Assembly (NCBI GenBank): GCA_030674155.1
Contig: CM060334.1
Span: forward strand, 31,918,652 to 31,946,151
Direction: 5' to 3'
Source of the DNA: Stramonita haemastoma
Lineage: Eukaryota; Mollusca; Gastropoda; Neogastropoda; Muricidae
DNA length: 27,500 nt
Below, in pieces: positions 12,561 to 23,127 of this stretch (its first letter is position 1; every line of letters starts with the position of its first letter). A program made the translations under genes and the position numbers. A model generated the notes under the pieces. That model did no database searches, had not been told where the DNA came from, and was given only the letters and a program-made list of their open reading frames with translations.

Positions 12561-13985
12561 AAAAAGAAATATTTCCAAGATTTACTGTCTTCCAAACAAA
12601 ACTCAAAAATTATTTGGAGGGCCATAAATCAAATAACAAATAAACAATCATCTTCCAAATCAAATGTAATCAAAGATGTTACTGCTGAACAACTCAACAA
12701 TCATTTCATAAACGTCTCTACTAACGTTGTTAACAATGATGATTCAAAATCCAATAACCTCAACACATTAAGACAATACTGCCAAGACAAGCATATTCCG
12801 TCAAAACTTCACATACCATTCATTTCAGTTTTTGAGGTCTATAATTATTTAATTCACCTCAAACAATCAAGGACACGAGGTCTTGATGGAATAGACAGCA
12901 GAATTCTGAAACTGTCAGCTCCAGTTATCACAGACACCCTAACATATGTATATAACCAATGTCTTGAAAAGAACTATTTCCCCAATGCCTTCAAAACTGC
13001 TAAAGTAATCCCCATCCACAAATCTGGTGACACTTCAGATCCCTCAAATTATAGGCCAATCTCTATTATATCCCTCCTTTCAAAACCCCTGGAAAAACAT
13101 ATAAATAAACACTTAGTCCGTCATATAGACACTAACGACCTTCTTCACCCTAATCAATCAGGATTCAGACAAAATCACTCATGTCATACTGCACTGACTA
13201 GTCTCATAGACAATTGGCTATCAAACATTAATGAAAACAAATTTTGTGGAGTATTATTTGTAGATTTCAAAAAAGCATTTGATACAATTGACCACACACT
13301 CCTCATCAGAAAGCTAGAACTGTACAATCTATCATCAGATAGTCTAGAACTACTTGCTTCTTATCTTAAAAACAGACAACAGTGTGTCTCAACAACTACA
13401 TCCACATCCAATCTAAAACCCATTCATTATGGAGTACCACAGGGATCTATACTAGGACCTATTCTCTTTTCCTTATACATAAATGACCTTCCTCTACTTA
13501 TCAAATCTAAATGTGAACTATTTGCTGATGATACAACCATACATACAAGCCATAACGACATTGACTCTCTTGCAACCATATTACAACAAAGCTGCAATGA
13601 TCTTGTCAAATGGACAGAACTGAACCATATGTCTATTCACCCCCAAAAAACAAAATGCATGCTTATCACCACCAGACAAAAGCGACAAAATTTACCTCAT
13701 AAACAGTTTCCAATCCATATAAGAAAGGAAGCAATTGAACAAACCTCTCATCACAAAGTTCTAGGAGTAACAATCGATGAAAATCTCAGCTGGTTCTACC
13801 ACATATCTCATCTATGCAAATATTTGTCCCAAAGAGTATACCAGTTGACTAAAATTAAACATTTCCTTGACCACAATTCAAGGAAATTATTCTTCCAAGC
13901 TTACATACAATCCTCAATAGACTATGCCTCAACCCTATGGGATTCTGCCAGTGCAAACACTATGAAACCGTTACTAAGTCTGTAT
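12546..13985 (+). pseudogene. LINE reverse transcriptase core
   Basis: The frame is open from 12537 to 14003 but contains no in-frame ATG before 13629, so it is easily missed. It starts KKYFQDLLSSKQ, continues NSKIIWRAINQIT, and contains TRGLDGID, AKVIPIHKSGD and SNYRPISIISLL (13041-13076). The catalytic blocks are VDFKKAFDTIDH (13260-13295), YGVPQGSILGP (13428-13460) and FADD (13521-13532). KTKCMLIT and HKVLGVTIDENLSW follow (thumb). All RT catalytic residues are present. The protein would copy the LINE RNA, and probably SINE RNAs with the same tail. The copy is inactivated by N-terminal loss, the frameshift and the SINE insertion. Confidence 0.9.
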
Positions 13986-14158
13986 ATCTTGCGCACACGT
14001 TAAATCCTGTTCCGCTTTTCGTAAGAGTAGGCCATCGTGTGCCGGTGGGAACAGATGACAAGATTTACAAAAATGCATACACACGGGGACCGGATGAAAA
14101 AAAGCACATGATTGCTTATTCTGTTATCCTCGATATAAAAGAATAAATAAATAAATAA
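13986..14158 (+). repeat. SINE (LINE-type tail) nested in LINE
   Basis: The copy is 5'-truncated and starts at atcttgcgcacacg in the body. It includes gtaggccatcgtgtgccgg, cagatgacaagatttac and cggggaccggatg, then the tail hairpin region (aagcacatgattgctt) and tatcctcgatataaaagaa, and ends in AATA units. It splits the LINE RT between MKPLLSLY and ILLKKTTLFEV. I see no target-site duplication. Confidence 0.88.
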
Positions 14159-14491
14159 ATCCTCCTGAAGAAAACAACTTTATTTGAAGTGGATTATACC
14201 CAGTTAAATATTCTCCCCCTACAACAAAGACTAAAATATAACAAAGACATTTTTATGTTTAAGATAATGGCAGGAGCTGTCCCCACATCCTTAAGAGATA
14301 AGTTCGCAATGAATCATTCCAGAAATACTGAAAAGCCAAGTGTCCCAATCCCAAGAATAGACTTGTTTAAATCTAGTTTACTATACTCAGGCCCTGTGCT
14401 GTGGAACTCCCTTCCCGATTCAATTAAAGAGCATCAATCATTGACAACCTTCAAAATTCACCTTCTAATCCACTTAATGCACCAAAAATAA
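14159..14491 (+). pseudogene. LINE RT C-terminal end after SINE insertion
   Basis: The reading frame ILLKKTTLFEV, then LNILPLQQRLKYNKDIFMFK and AGAVPTSLRDKF, continues to LYSGPVLWNSLPDSIKEHQS, TTFKIHLLIHL and a stop. This is the standard C-terminal region of CR1/Jockey-type RT ORFs. About five codons seem to be missing between this block and the one left of the SINE. Confidence 0.85.
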
Positions 14492-14542
14492 TAAACCAAT
14501 TATATCCCCTTCTCCTTCTCCCCCTTCTCCTCCTCCCTCCCT

Positions 14543-14831
<289 letters not shown>

Positions 14832-14975
14832 TTGGGTTTTTTGTTGTTGTTGTCTTCTCCCCTTTAATCAAAACTTATGTTTTGTGAGACTATTTTGATG
14901 CTAGATGGTGGTGGATTGATGTTTTCAGTCATTAGCCTCATCATATTCTCTGTTTGCTCTTTAATTATTGCGCCC

Positions 14976-14976
<1 letters not shown>

Positions 14977-15066
<90 letters not shown>

Positions 15067-15085
15067 TGTGAGTGTGTGTGTGTGA
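14977..15085. repeat. (GT)n microsatellite
   Basis: The GT array has GTATGT and GTGAGT interruptions at its right end. It lies between block A copies 1 and 2. Confidence 0.97.
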
Positions 15086-15227
15086 GTTGGGTTTGTTGTT
15101 GTTGTTCTTTCCCCCCTTTTATCAAACTTATGCTGTATGGGACTATTTTGATGACAGATGGTGGTGGATTAATGTTTTCAGTCATTCAACCTCATCATGT
15201 TCTCATGTTTGCTCTTTAATCATTGCG

Positions 15228-15233
<6 letters not shown>

Positions 15234-15316
<83 letters not shown>
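15234..15316. repeat. (GT)n microsatellite
   Basis: The GT array follows block A copy 2 and grades into GTTT-rich sequence. Confidence 0.97.
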
Positions 15317-15319
<3 letters not shown>

Positions 15320-16190
15320 TTTTTGTTTGTTTATTTGTTTTTTTTTGTTTGTTTTGTTTTTGTTTTATCATCCAAATCAAAATAATCATTGATTCTTACT
15401 CCATATTTTGCTTCTGAATGAGTGCCTTTTTATAACATTACCTTAATATTGTATCTCTGTCGTATTCCTTACCTGTTGTTGTTGTTCTTTCTCCCCTTTA
15501 TCAAAATCTTGTTTTATGGGACTTATTTGATGTTAGATGGTGGTAGATTGATGCTTTCAGTCATTTAACCTCATCATATTTTCATGTTTACTCTTAATTA
15601 TTGCGCCTTTTCTTTGTTTTGTTTTGTTTTTGTTTTTTCTTTGTTTTTCTTGCTTTCTTTATTCAACTCAAAATCATCATTGATTCTTACTTCTCATTTT
15701 CGTTTCTGAATCAGTGACTTTATAACATTACCTTAATATTGTATCTCTGTGTTAATTCTTGCCAGTTGTTTGATACTTGGTATGGTTCCTTACTTTTGGT
15801 ATTTGGATCATTATAATTGTTGATTTTATTTATATTTTTATTGGCAGTATCTCCCCCCCCCCCCCCTCCAATAAGGATATTAGTTTAAAAAAAAAAAAAA
15901 TTCCCCCTTTTATCCAAATGTATGATTTATGTCACATGTATAATTTTTGACAGATGGTGGTGGATTGATGTTTTCAGTTGTTTATTCTCTTCTCTTGTTT
16001 GCTCTTTACCTATTAACACTTTTCTATTCTTTCATTATCAAAATCTTTTATTGTGACTTCTGATTTTTGTCTTCTGATCGAGTGCATTTTTATTACCTTA
16101 TCATATATAGTGTCCTTATTCTTGTATGTTGTCTGGTTTGCATAAAGCTTTATTGTTTAGTATTTTTTCAACTTGATGTATCCCTGAAAA

Positions 16191-16253
16191 GGGCGGGGAC
16201 TGGATGTAAAAAAGCACACAAGTGCTTATCTATTATCCTCGAATAAAATATTT

Positions 16254-16258
<5 letters not shown>
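16191..16258 (+). promoter_or_regulatory. LINE 3' tail with RT-recognition-type hairpin
   Basis: The sequence gactggatgtaaaaaagc is followed by tatcctcgaataaaat. It contains a perfect 6-bp stem, aagcac/gtgctt, with the loop acaa at 16212-16227. The SINE tails at 4611-4670, 9875-9930 and 14090-14145 keep the same order and the inner five stem pairs or a near form of them. In CR1/L2-type LINEs such as eel UnaL2, a 3' stem-loop is what the RT recognises. That role here is inferred. Confidence 0.7.
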
Positions 16259-16483
<225 letters not shown>

Positions 16484-16674
16484 GAAAACAAAAATTTTGA
16501 ACATTTCATGATTCAAGGTGTATCTTGTATCATTCATTTTAAAAAAGATCCAACTAGAGAAACTGTTTTCCCAGAGCAGCTATAGAGACCTAAAAATAAT
16601 GCTTAAAAATCGCAACGCTTCATCGTGTAAGGTATCTGGCCAGCATATGCTTAGTCAACAGGGTCTGTTGTTGT

Positions 16675-17085
16675 TTGGAGTTTGTTCCTAGGCTAAAGCT
16701 TCAAGGTTCGCCAATGGTGAGAGTTTTGCGTATGCAACCGTTTTTACCCACCATTTAGGTCGCCGGATTCTAACTTCGGGGGATGATGTCTAAACATGAC
16801 AGTAGTGTGAATGCGTTTGTCATCCGTTCTTACCGGAACGAATGACCTACTCTTCCAAAAAGCCGAACAGGTTTTAGAGTGTGCGGAAGATTTTCTGCGT
16901 ACATTCCACACACGGGACCTCGGTTTTTAGTCTCATCCGAAGGACTTTTCGGGGGAGTGGAGTCGGCACTGGTGTTAACTCCAGGGGGAAAAATCCCCTC
17001 GAACAGACGTCTCGGTGGTGGTTTGAACCTGGGATGTCAGATCATGAGCTCAACGCTCTAACCACTAGGCTACCCTGCCCTCCCT
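16675..17085 (-). repeat. Full-length SINE, head 1 with AAC-type tail
   Basis: On the minus strand the A box (complement of 17062-17072, tagcctagtgg) and the B box (complement of about 17021-17031, aggttcaaac) are intact. The body has gagttaacaccagtgcc and the gggacctcggtttttag region in complement. The tail (plus strand: ggttcgccaatggtgagag, gcgtatgcaaccgttttta, and aacttcgggggatgatgtct) is the AAC type. It ends near tgttgttgtttgg at 16668. Confidence 0.85.
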
Positions 17086-18924
17086 GCTAAGTGATTTGAA
17101 TTTTTTTTAAATCAGGCAGGTTTAATCACCTGGCATGTCTAGCCTGCATTTCTCTTCTTTGTTAAGGAGAAAGCACTCTTGACTGCAAGCACGTGGCAAC
17201 AACTAGGAGATGTAACCTGCCTGTCTGTCAATACTTCCTTTTACATCAAGGGATTATGTTGGCCCCCCCACACCAAATCATATCGGCACACGACAAAGAT
17301 TGACCTGTCAAAAATGATACAGGATCGTCTCATTGAGCCAGCCCATTTCGTGCTTGGATACATATAGAGAGACGTGCTGTTGCTGAGTTTTTCTTTTCCA
17401 ACTGCTGTAGAAACTTTCTTTTTTTGCAGAGCAAGATAAATTATCGTATGAAGTGGGGGAAAAACTATGTTTCCTTTTTCTATGTCTGTCTCTCGCTCTA
17501 ACAGAGTGGGATAAAATAGATCCATTATCTTATTTAACAAGAAAATATTTAGATGTGTATCTAATTCTTCCCATACCTACGTTTGTCTGAGCATGATTTA
17601 AACGCAAACAATCGTGACAGATGTGTCAATTTTTTCGTGTTAGAGACCTTCAGCAATCAGAGGTCTCTTACCGTGTCACTGTACGTACGTATGCCAGCTG
17701 TCACCCCAAACAAACCCGGTTACGGATAGAGAAATTTGCATAGGATGTCTAAGTTGAATGCAACTATTTAGTTCTTCATATTATTTTAATCAGGTATGTA
17801 CACGTAGGCAAATATGCGTGGAACCTTTTTTGTGTTAAAACCGATATTCGCATTGAACATACTCGTTCAGACTGGCAAAATGTGTACCCCTGTATTGAGA
17901 TTACACCACACATGCAGGTGTCTGTATCTCTCAGGCCCAGTTGACGCAAGGGTATTTTATGATAGGAGCTAAAAACAAAACAAAACACACATAGACTTCC
18001 GTAGCAGCATAGATACATCATCCTCATTATTGTCATTGATCATCATGCAGTAAAGGAAAATTGTCTCCGATTCGATGGCCCCAGTTGCTCTGGCCTCGTG
18101 GTGACCTCAGTTTCTGTTTCCCCATAAACCTCTGTGCCTGTGCTGAGTTTGTTTCAAAGCCTTTGGGGTTGGAAGTTCACGAGACCGGGAGATGGTTCTT
18201 GATAGACACATAAATTAGCACCACCCTGGGTGCGTGTCTCACTCCGTCTGACTCCGCAACTGAGCTCTTACTGTTGTCAGTAGGAAGCTTCAGTTTCCCG
18301 CGCTTGTTAGCAGCCCAGAACAGGCACCAACAAAATGAACCAGTAACAGTGCAGACCTCTCTCTGAATGATGGCCCCCACTACACATTGACCTGACATTG
18401 ATAGGCTTCCTGTGGACTTCTGACCCCGAGGATGCTGCATAAAGAATCTGGGGTATGGCTAGGGCAGAGAGATTGAAATGAGCAACCCTGGAACAGTAAG
18501 ACAGGAACATCACAGAAAATATAGCATAACCGCCCCCACCCCTCCCAAACAAACCCCCCCCACAAAAACCCGACCAAAATCTTTTTATCTTATCGAACAG
18601 AAGACATTTCGAGCCCATGGGGACAGAAGTCTTAAACTCTAACCCATTCACACACAACATGTGTCATCGCCCACTCCGGTCTCCCCTCTTCAAGTCTCTA
18701 TCCTGTCCGTTGCCTGTCAGCCTGTGTGTATTGTGGACAATCCTCTTGTCTGACCTTGTCACTAACCCTGTGTTATTACTGGGAATCCTAGACGTGTGTT
18801 TCGGCCGGGCCATCGATCAGTTTCCAGGTCTTATGTAGAATTTCACAGTGGTGAATATTGTTGGCAGTTATGCTACTGCTAACATTTCAGTGTAACCCCC
18901 CTTTTCCCACTTTTTTTGGCTGTC
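17086..18924. other. Longest non-repetitive stretch; no gene recognised
   Basis: No LINE, SINE or array was recognised in about 1.8 kb. The open frames are all under 120 codons and without domains. One inverted repeat (17642-17668) stands out. Exons too short to see by eye cannot be excluded. Confidence 0.5.
17642..17668. repeat. Perfect 8-bp inverted repeat
   Basis: agagacct at 17642-17649 pairs with aggtctct at 17661-17668 across an 11-base loop. Confidence 0.8.
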
Positions 18925-19321
18925 GTTCTCCTCCATCTGTTTGCGTGGTTCTCCATCTGTGTGCGTCTTTCTCCATCTATGTGTGTGTCTTTCTCCATCT
19001 GTGTGCGTCTTTCTCTATCTATGTGTGTGTCTTTCTCCATCTGTGTGCGTCTTTCTCCATCTATGTGTGTGTCTTTCTCCATCTGTTTGTGTCTTTCTCC
19101 ATCTGTGTGCGTCTTTCTCCATCTATGTGTGTGTCTTTCTCCATCTGTTTGTGTCTTTCTCCATCTGTGTGTGTCTTTCTCCATCTATGTGTGTGTCTTT
19201 CTCCATCTGTTTGTGTCTTTCTCCATCTGTGTGTCTTTCTCTATCGGTGTGTGTCTTTCTCTGTCTGTGTGTGTCTTTCTCCATCTGTGTGTGTTTTTCT
19301 TCATCTGGGTGTCTTTCTCCA

Positions 19322-19383
<62 letters not shown>
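18925..19383. repeat. 20-22 bp minisatellite plus (GT)n
   Basis: Units of the form tctttctccatctgtgtg alternate at the left with a longer form carrying atctatgtgtgtg, so the repeat is dimeric with a period of about 42 bp. Further right, shorter 18-20 bp units take over, and it ends in a pure GT run (19324-19383). Some units carry deletions such as tctttctctatcggtg. Confidence 0.92.
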
Positions 19384-19384
<1 letters not shown>

Positions 19385-19522
19385 ACTCTCATGAGCTGAT
19401 ATTTTACAGAAGCAAGGTACATTTCTTACTAAATAAAAAAGAAACCCATTTGTTCTATACATCATCTCGTATACCCCAAACTGTTAATGTTATAGTTTTC
19501 TCCTTTTAACTCACTATATGTT

Positions 19523-19899
19523 TCTGCATCCCAGTGAGGGGAAAAAAAGAGAAAAAAACCGGTTTAAGCCAAGTGTAGTATGTACAGGTGAAAAAAAAGA
19601 CGAGCAGAAAAAAGCCGGCAGTCAACCATCAAAAGTAGACAATGGTAACGTGCCAGTCTGTGTAAAGAAAGTCCAGACTGCTTTTCTTTGTATTATATCC
19701 AGATGACAGGGATTTTCCTATCCCCCGACGTTCACACCAGTTCCAGGATTATGTCACTGTAGTCAGGGGGATCAATTCCCCATTGTCCTAATGCACTGTG
19801 AAGGGCCAGACTTGTGTTGGGCGTTCAATCCCATCCCCCCCCCCCCCCCCCTTGTTTCACCATGAGCAGTTATACATGTCACCAGCATGACTTCCTTAG
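19523..19899 (+). repeat. Dispersed repeat Y, copy 1 (unexpanded)
   Basis: The sequence is collinear with 23128-24818. Landmarks are tctgcatcccagtgagg, an A-rich stretch, cagtcaaccatcaaaag-agacaatg, one unit-like segment at 19659-19716, and ggattatgtcactg. They continue with gatcaattcccc, gtgaagggccagacttgtg, and agcagttatacatgtcacc-gc-tgacttcct. It holds one copy of the segment that is tandemly amplified in copy 2. No coding capacity or tRNA-like boxes were seen. Confidence 0.75.
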
Positions 19900-19902
19900 G
19901 TT

Positions 19903-20335
19903 GTTTTTTTTTCATACCTCGGCTACAGAGCTCGGACTTTTTCCATAGGTGAGATTTTGCGCGTGCGACCGTTTTTACCGACCATTATATAAATGAAGCC
20001 GCGTTCTGACTTCAAGGATGATGTCTAAACACAAAACCTGCGTGCTTGCGTTGTATAGAAATGAGATTTTGCCATTCACTACTACCGGTACGCAATAGCC
20101 TATTCTTCCGAAAGGTGGCACGTGTGCGCAGTATGTTATGTGTGCGTTCTCACACGTGGCCTTGGTTAATAGTCTCATCCGAAGGACTTTTGGGGTGCTG
20201 GAGTCAGTACTGATTACTGATGTCAACTCCAGGGTAAAATCCCATAAAACGGGCGCCTCTGTGGTGGTTTGATCCTGGGCCGTCCAGTCACAAGCGCAAA
20301 GCTCTAACCACTAGGCTATCCCACCTCCCCCATCC
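19903..20335 (-). repeat. Full-length SINE, head 1 with AAC-type tail
   Basis: The A box is in the complement of 20308-20318 (tagcctagtgg). The body has the tcatccgaaggacttttgg segment at 20176-20194. The tail at 19918-20030 (ctcggctacagagctcgga, accgtttttaccgaccatta and gacttcaaggatgatgtct) matches 16675 and 25346. Confidence 0.82.
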
Positions 20336-20444
20336 GACCCCCTCCCCACCCCTCCTTCAACAAAAGAAGAACGAACGAAATCTCGCTCGCATTTATCAAG
20401 ATAAAGGTGTTCCATAACATATGTGGTAGTAGTAGGGGAGTGAA

Positions 20445-20695
20445 GCATCAGAGACCTCAGCTTCTCTAGTGGCCAGCATATTGAGGGCGGTGTCCATCTC
20501 CTCTCCCTCGCTGCTTTGCCTTTCCTGACCCTAAAGAGGGCAGGTACCCATTTACAGCTGGGTGAACTGGGGGGACTGTACTGAAGCCAAGGCGCGCAAA
20601 CGGTCACCCATCCAGTTGGTAACCAGGTTGGATGCTGCTTAACCTTAGCTTGGGGAAAACGAGTGCTCTGACCACTGAGCTATCCCGTCCCCATT
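20445..20695 (-). repeat. tRNA-headed SINE, third type
   Basis: On the minus strand it begins ggacgggatagctcagtgg, with an A box (complement of 20672-20682, tagctcagtgg). The B-box region is not clear. The body includes the plus-strand text caggtacccatttacagctg (20541-20560), which differs from the other two SINE types. Confidence 0.55.
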
Positions 20696-20740
20696 AAATT
20701 TTATCATTGTTTTTACAATAAATGAAACACATCAGTGGTT

Positions 20741-21333
<593 letters not shown>

Positions 21334-21336
<3 letters not shown>

Positions 21337-21847
21337 AGTATATGTACTAATCAACCAGAATTCATGAGACCTTTTTTTTTTTATAGTTATAGCAATGCTG
21401 CAAAGATTTTTTCTTCCACAAAATCTGTACAACTGAAGATAACATACCAACGCAGTTTTAACTGTCTTATATAACACATTGAGCCTCAGAATCTTAGAGT
21501 TTCAGTGTGTTTTTTTCTTAGCCAGACAAAACAAACAACAAAATAGGATAGATGGTTTGGAACTCACTGAACAGCAAGAAGACTGTGGTGACTCTTGGGA
21601 CTGAGGCTTCACACTGTGACCACTCATCTAGGCCTCTGCGTCTGTCATCAGCGACTCTGCTCTTCTCCTCCTGTCTTCAACTTGTCCCTTGCCTCTCAGA
21701 CATTATTTTTCATACCGTCCAAAGTGCTTATGTGTCTGACCGCTTTGCTTTTTGTTTTTCTCTTGTGATGCTTCGTTGTAAATACTGGGGGGGGGGGGGG
21801 GGGGGGTTGTTTACTTCTGCCAACCATCACCTCACCTCCAGTACTGA
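21334..21847. other. No gene; poly-G tract at right
   Basis: A G run of about 20 bases lies at 21787-21806. The rest is unique-looking, with frames that have no recognisable domain. Confidence 0.5.
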
Positions 21848-22621
21848 TAGGGGATTTTCAGAGTGCTTCACTGGAAGGGGATTTTCAGAGTGCTTCACTG
21901 AGAGGGGATTTTCAGAGTGCTTCACTGAGAGGGATTTTCAGAGTGCTTCACCAAGAGGGATTTTCAGAGTGCTTCACCAAGAGGGATTTTCAGAGTGCTT
22001 CACTGGAAGGGGGTTTTCAGAGTGCTTCACTGAGAGGGGATTTTCAGAGTGCTTCCCTTGAAGGGGATTTTCAGAGTGCTTCACTGAGAGGGGATTTTCA
22101 GAGTGCTTCCCTGAGAGGGGATTTTCAGAGTGCTTCCCTGAGAGGGGATTTTCAGAGTGCTTCCCTGAGAGGGGATTTTCAGAGTGCTTCACTGAGAGGG
22201 GATTTTCAGATTGCTTCACTGAGAGGGGATTTTCAGAGCGCTTCACTGAGAGGGGATTTTCAGAGTGCTTCCCCCGAGAGGGGATTTTCAGAGTGCTTCC
22301 CCCGAGAGGGGATTTTCAGAGTGCTTCATTGAGAGGGGATTTTCAGAGTGCTTCACTGGTAGGGGATTTTCAGAGTGCTTCCCTGAGAGGGGATTTTCAG
22401 AGTGCTTCCCTGAGAGGGGATTTTCAGAGTGCTTCACTGAGAAGGGGATTTTCAGAGCGCTTCACTGAGAAGGGGATTTTCAGAGCGCTTTACTGATAGG
22501 GGATTTTTGAATGCTTCACTTATAGGGGATTTTCAGAGTGCTTCACTGGTAGGGGATTTTCAGAGTGCTTTAACTCTTTTGACAGCGCGTCACTGCTGAT
22601 AGGAGAGTTTCGAGAGTGCTT
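21848..22621. repeat. 27-bp minisatellite, about 27 units
   Basis: The unit is ggggattttcagagtgcttc followed by actgaga, with variants (ccctgaga, cccccgaga, actggta, accaaga). Most units are 27 bp and a few are 26 or 28. A decayed unit (gagagtttcgagagtgctt) closes the array. Because the unit is a multiple of three, open frames run through it on both strands; these are repeat artefacts. Confidence 0.97.
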
Positions 22622-22802
22622 AAGGTGTCAATGTCAACATTGCATTACATCCCCCACCCTTTTTTTTAGTTACAATTTCTGCTGTAGGCAGCTCAGTTTT
22701 TACTTTTTTTTTTCTTTTTCGGGGGGTAGGGCCTGTCTGGCTCCCCTTGTCTGGTGCTTTAATTATTCATGTTTTTCCTCTTTCTGATTTGTGGTAATAG
22801 TG
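22622..22802. other. No recognised feature
   Basis: T-rich spacer between a minisatellite and a GT array. Confidence 0.4.
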
Positions 22803-22829
22803 GTGTGTGTTTGTGTTTGTGTTTGTGTG

Positions 22830-22875
<46 letters not shown>

Positions 22876-22930
22876 CGTGTGCGTGCGTGCGTGCGTGGTG
22901 CGTGCGTGCGTGGCGTGCGTGCGTGCGTGC

Positions 22931-22991
<61 letters not shown>
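22803..22991. repeat. Compound (GT)n(GTGC)n(GT)n array
   Basis: GT units with GTTT and GTGA steps at the left, TGCG units at 22870-22935 with GGTGC and GGCGTGC interruptions, then GT to 22991. Confidence 0.96.
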
Positions 22992-22996
<5 letters not shown>

Positions 22997-23127
22997 CAGC
23001 AAAAAATAAATTTCTAGCACAGAGCTGTAGAGGTGGAGATCATCATGTATAACTGCTAAGCACCCATGCTAACCCGCCCCCTTCCCCCCTTCCCTTAACC
23101 CTCCTAGTTCTCTCCTTACGTTCTGCT

